Assembly: GCA_902805485.1 (NCBI GenBank)
Contig: CADCTM010000869.1
Span: forward strand, 1-6,872
Length of the DNA stretch: 6,872 nt
Origin: an uncultured Coleofasciculus sp.
GTDB taxonomy: Bacteria; Cyanobacteriota; Cyanobacteriia; Cyanobacteriales; Coleofasciculaceae
Reading direction: 5' to 3'
Both the position numbers and the translations under genes were made by a program. Positions 5,977 to 6,872 of this stretch are shown here, piece after piece. The number at the start of each line of letters is the position of its first letter. Position 1 is the first letter of the stretch. The notes below the pieces were generated by a model. It was not told where the DNA came from. It saw only the letters and a program-made list of their open reading frames with translations, and did not search any database.

Positions 5977-6004
5977 TAATGACTAATGACCAATTGCTAA
6001 TGAC
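5977..6004 (+). repeat. Heptamer array overlapping the lpxB start
   Basis: Four units TAATGAC, TAATGAC, CAATTGC and TAATGAC occupy the bases up to and into the lpxB start. They are the reverse complement of the GTCATTA-type units at 5838 and 3311. Each TAATGAC contains an ATG. Units one and four are 21 nt apart, so their ATGs (5979 and 6000) share the lpxB frame. Confidence 0.75.
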
Positions 6005-6872
6005 TAAAAAAAGGCTCTTTATCAGCACCGGAGAAGTTTCGGGCGATTTGCAAGGGGCACTACTAATTGATGCCTTAAAACGTCAGGCTGAGGTCATAGG
6101 GGTGGAATTAGAGATTGTGGCGCTAGGTGGTTCTCGCATGGCGAAGGCGGGGGCGACGCTATTAGATGACACTACGGCTATTGGTTCGATGGGATTGGTT
6201 GAATCTCTGCCTTTTGTGTTGCCTACTTTGAAAATCCAGCGCCGCGCTAAACAGTATCTGCGGCAAAATCTGCCGGATGTTGTGGTGTTGATTGACTACA
6301 TGGGACCGAATTTGAGCATCGGCAGCTTTATGCAGCATCAACTACCCCAGGTGCCTGTGGTTTTTTATATTGCGCCCCAGGACTGGGTTTGGTCGGCTAG
6401 CTCCCTTGTGCCTCGCGATACGATGACGATAGTGGAGATGACTGACAAGTTGTTGGCAGTTTTCCCAGAGGAGGCGCGTTATTTTGAGAAAAAAGGGGCG
6501 TCGGTGAGTTGGGTTGGACATCCGCTTGTGGATAGGATGCAGTCTAGTCCGACACGGGAGGAAGCGCGGCGAGTTTTAGGGATTGGAATGGGGGAAAAGG
6601 CGATCGCTCTTGTGCCTGCTTCCCGACGCCAGGAACTTAAGTATTTGATGCCGATTGTTTTTGAGGCAGCGAAACAAATTCAGTCAAAGTTATTGGATAG
6701 TCAGCAAACACCTTTGTTTTGGATTCCGCTTTCTTTGGAGGTTTATCGCCCGACTATTGAAGCGGCAATTGACGAGTATGGACTGAATGCTAAACTGATC
6801 GCGGGTCAAACGCAAGAAGTGCTGGCAGCGGCTGATTTAGCGATCGCTAAGTCGGGAACTGTGAATTTGGAA
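6000..6872 (+). CDS. lpxB: Lipid-A-disaccharide synthase, partial (C-terminus beyond window)
   Basis: LpxB is a peripheral inner-membrane glycosyltransferase (family GT19). It joins 2,3-diacyl-GlcN-1-phosphate to UDP-2,3-diacyl-GlcN, forming the beta-1,6 lipid A disaccharide. I translated the frame by hand from ATG 6000: 291 codons, uninterrupted to the window edge, against about 385-400 in the family. The last 90 or so residues are therefore outside. Motifs visible are GEVSGD (11-16), LIDYMGPN (97-104), YIAPQDWVWS (123-132), VGHPLVD (172-178), PASRRQELKYLMP (206-218) and SGTVNLE (285-291). Asp99 and Arg209 align with E. coli Asp98 and Arg201, reported as important there. An in-frame ATG at 5979 would add MTNDQLL, encoded by repeat units. 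It has a weak AAGAAG 11 nt upstream, while ATG 6000 has none. The start is unresolved between the two. Confidence 0.93.
   Translation, partial: MTKKRLFISTGEVSGDLQGALLIDALKRQAEVIGVELEIVALGGSRMAKAGATLLDDTTAIGSMGLVESLPFVLPTLKIQRRAKQYLRQNLPDVVVLIDYMGPNLSIGSFMQHQLPQVPVVFYIAPQDWVWSASSLVPRDTMTIVEMTDKLLAVFPEEARYFEKKGASVSWVGHPLVDRMQSSPTREEARRVLGIGMGEKAIALVPASRRQELKYLMPIVFEAAKQIQSKLLDSQQTPLFWIPLSLEVYRPTIEAAIDEYGLNAKLIAGQTQEVLAAADLAIAKSGTVNLE

Overview
The window looks like chromosomal DNA of a cyanobacterium. The octamer GCGATCGC (HIP1) occurs six times in under 7 kb. The gaps between genes hold heptanucleotide tandem repeats of the kind common in filamentous cyanobacteria. The gene order Omp85-lpxC-fabZ-lpxA-lpxB is one I know from that phylum. 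I cannot name the genus from sequence alone.

Layout, all genes on the + strand: purC (46-771, purine synthesis); a 154-nt gap with a short heptamer repeat; a three-POTRA Omp85/BamA outer-membrane protein with a Pro/Thr/Ala-repeat linker (926-3307); a gap holding a heptamer-derived hairpin and a MITE-like palindrome (3311-3440); lpxC (3466-4356); fabZ (4431-4940); a gap with a strong hairpin (4960-5000); lpxA (5028-5837); a gap of about 160 nt made of two inverted heptamer arrays around a degraded palindromic repeat; and lpxB, which runs off the right edge (6000-6872). No RNA gene, CRISPR array, intact insertion sequence or minus-strand gene was found.

The last five genes form an outer-membrane assembly cluster. 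LpxA adds the first acyl chain to UDP-GlcNAc and LpxC deacetylates the product. FabZ supplies elongating acyl-ACP. LpxB joins two acylated sugars into the lipid A disaccharide. The Omp85 protein inserts beta-barrels into the resulting membrane. lpxD, which sits beside fabZ in E. coli, is not in this window. purC is a metabolic neighbour with no evident functional link.

The genes are ordinary family members with their key residues intact. The unusual content is between them and in the Omp85 linker: a 41-bp in-frame duplication in the linker, a 77-nt palindrome bounded by TA immediately upstream of lpxC, and a heptamer array that supplies the candidate start codons of lpxB. I saw no clearly new multi-gene system.
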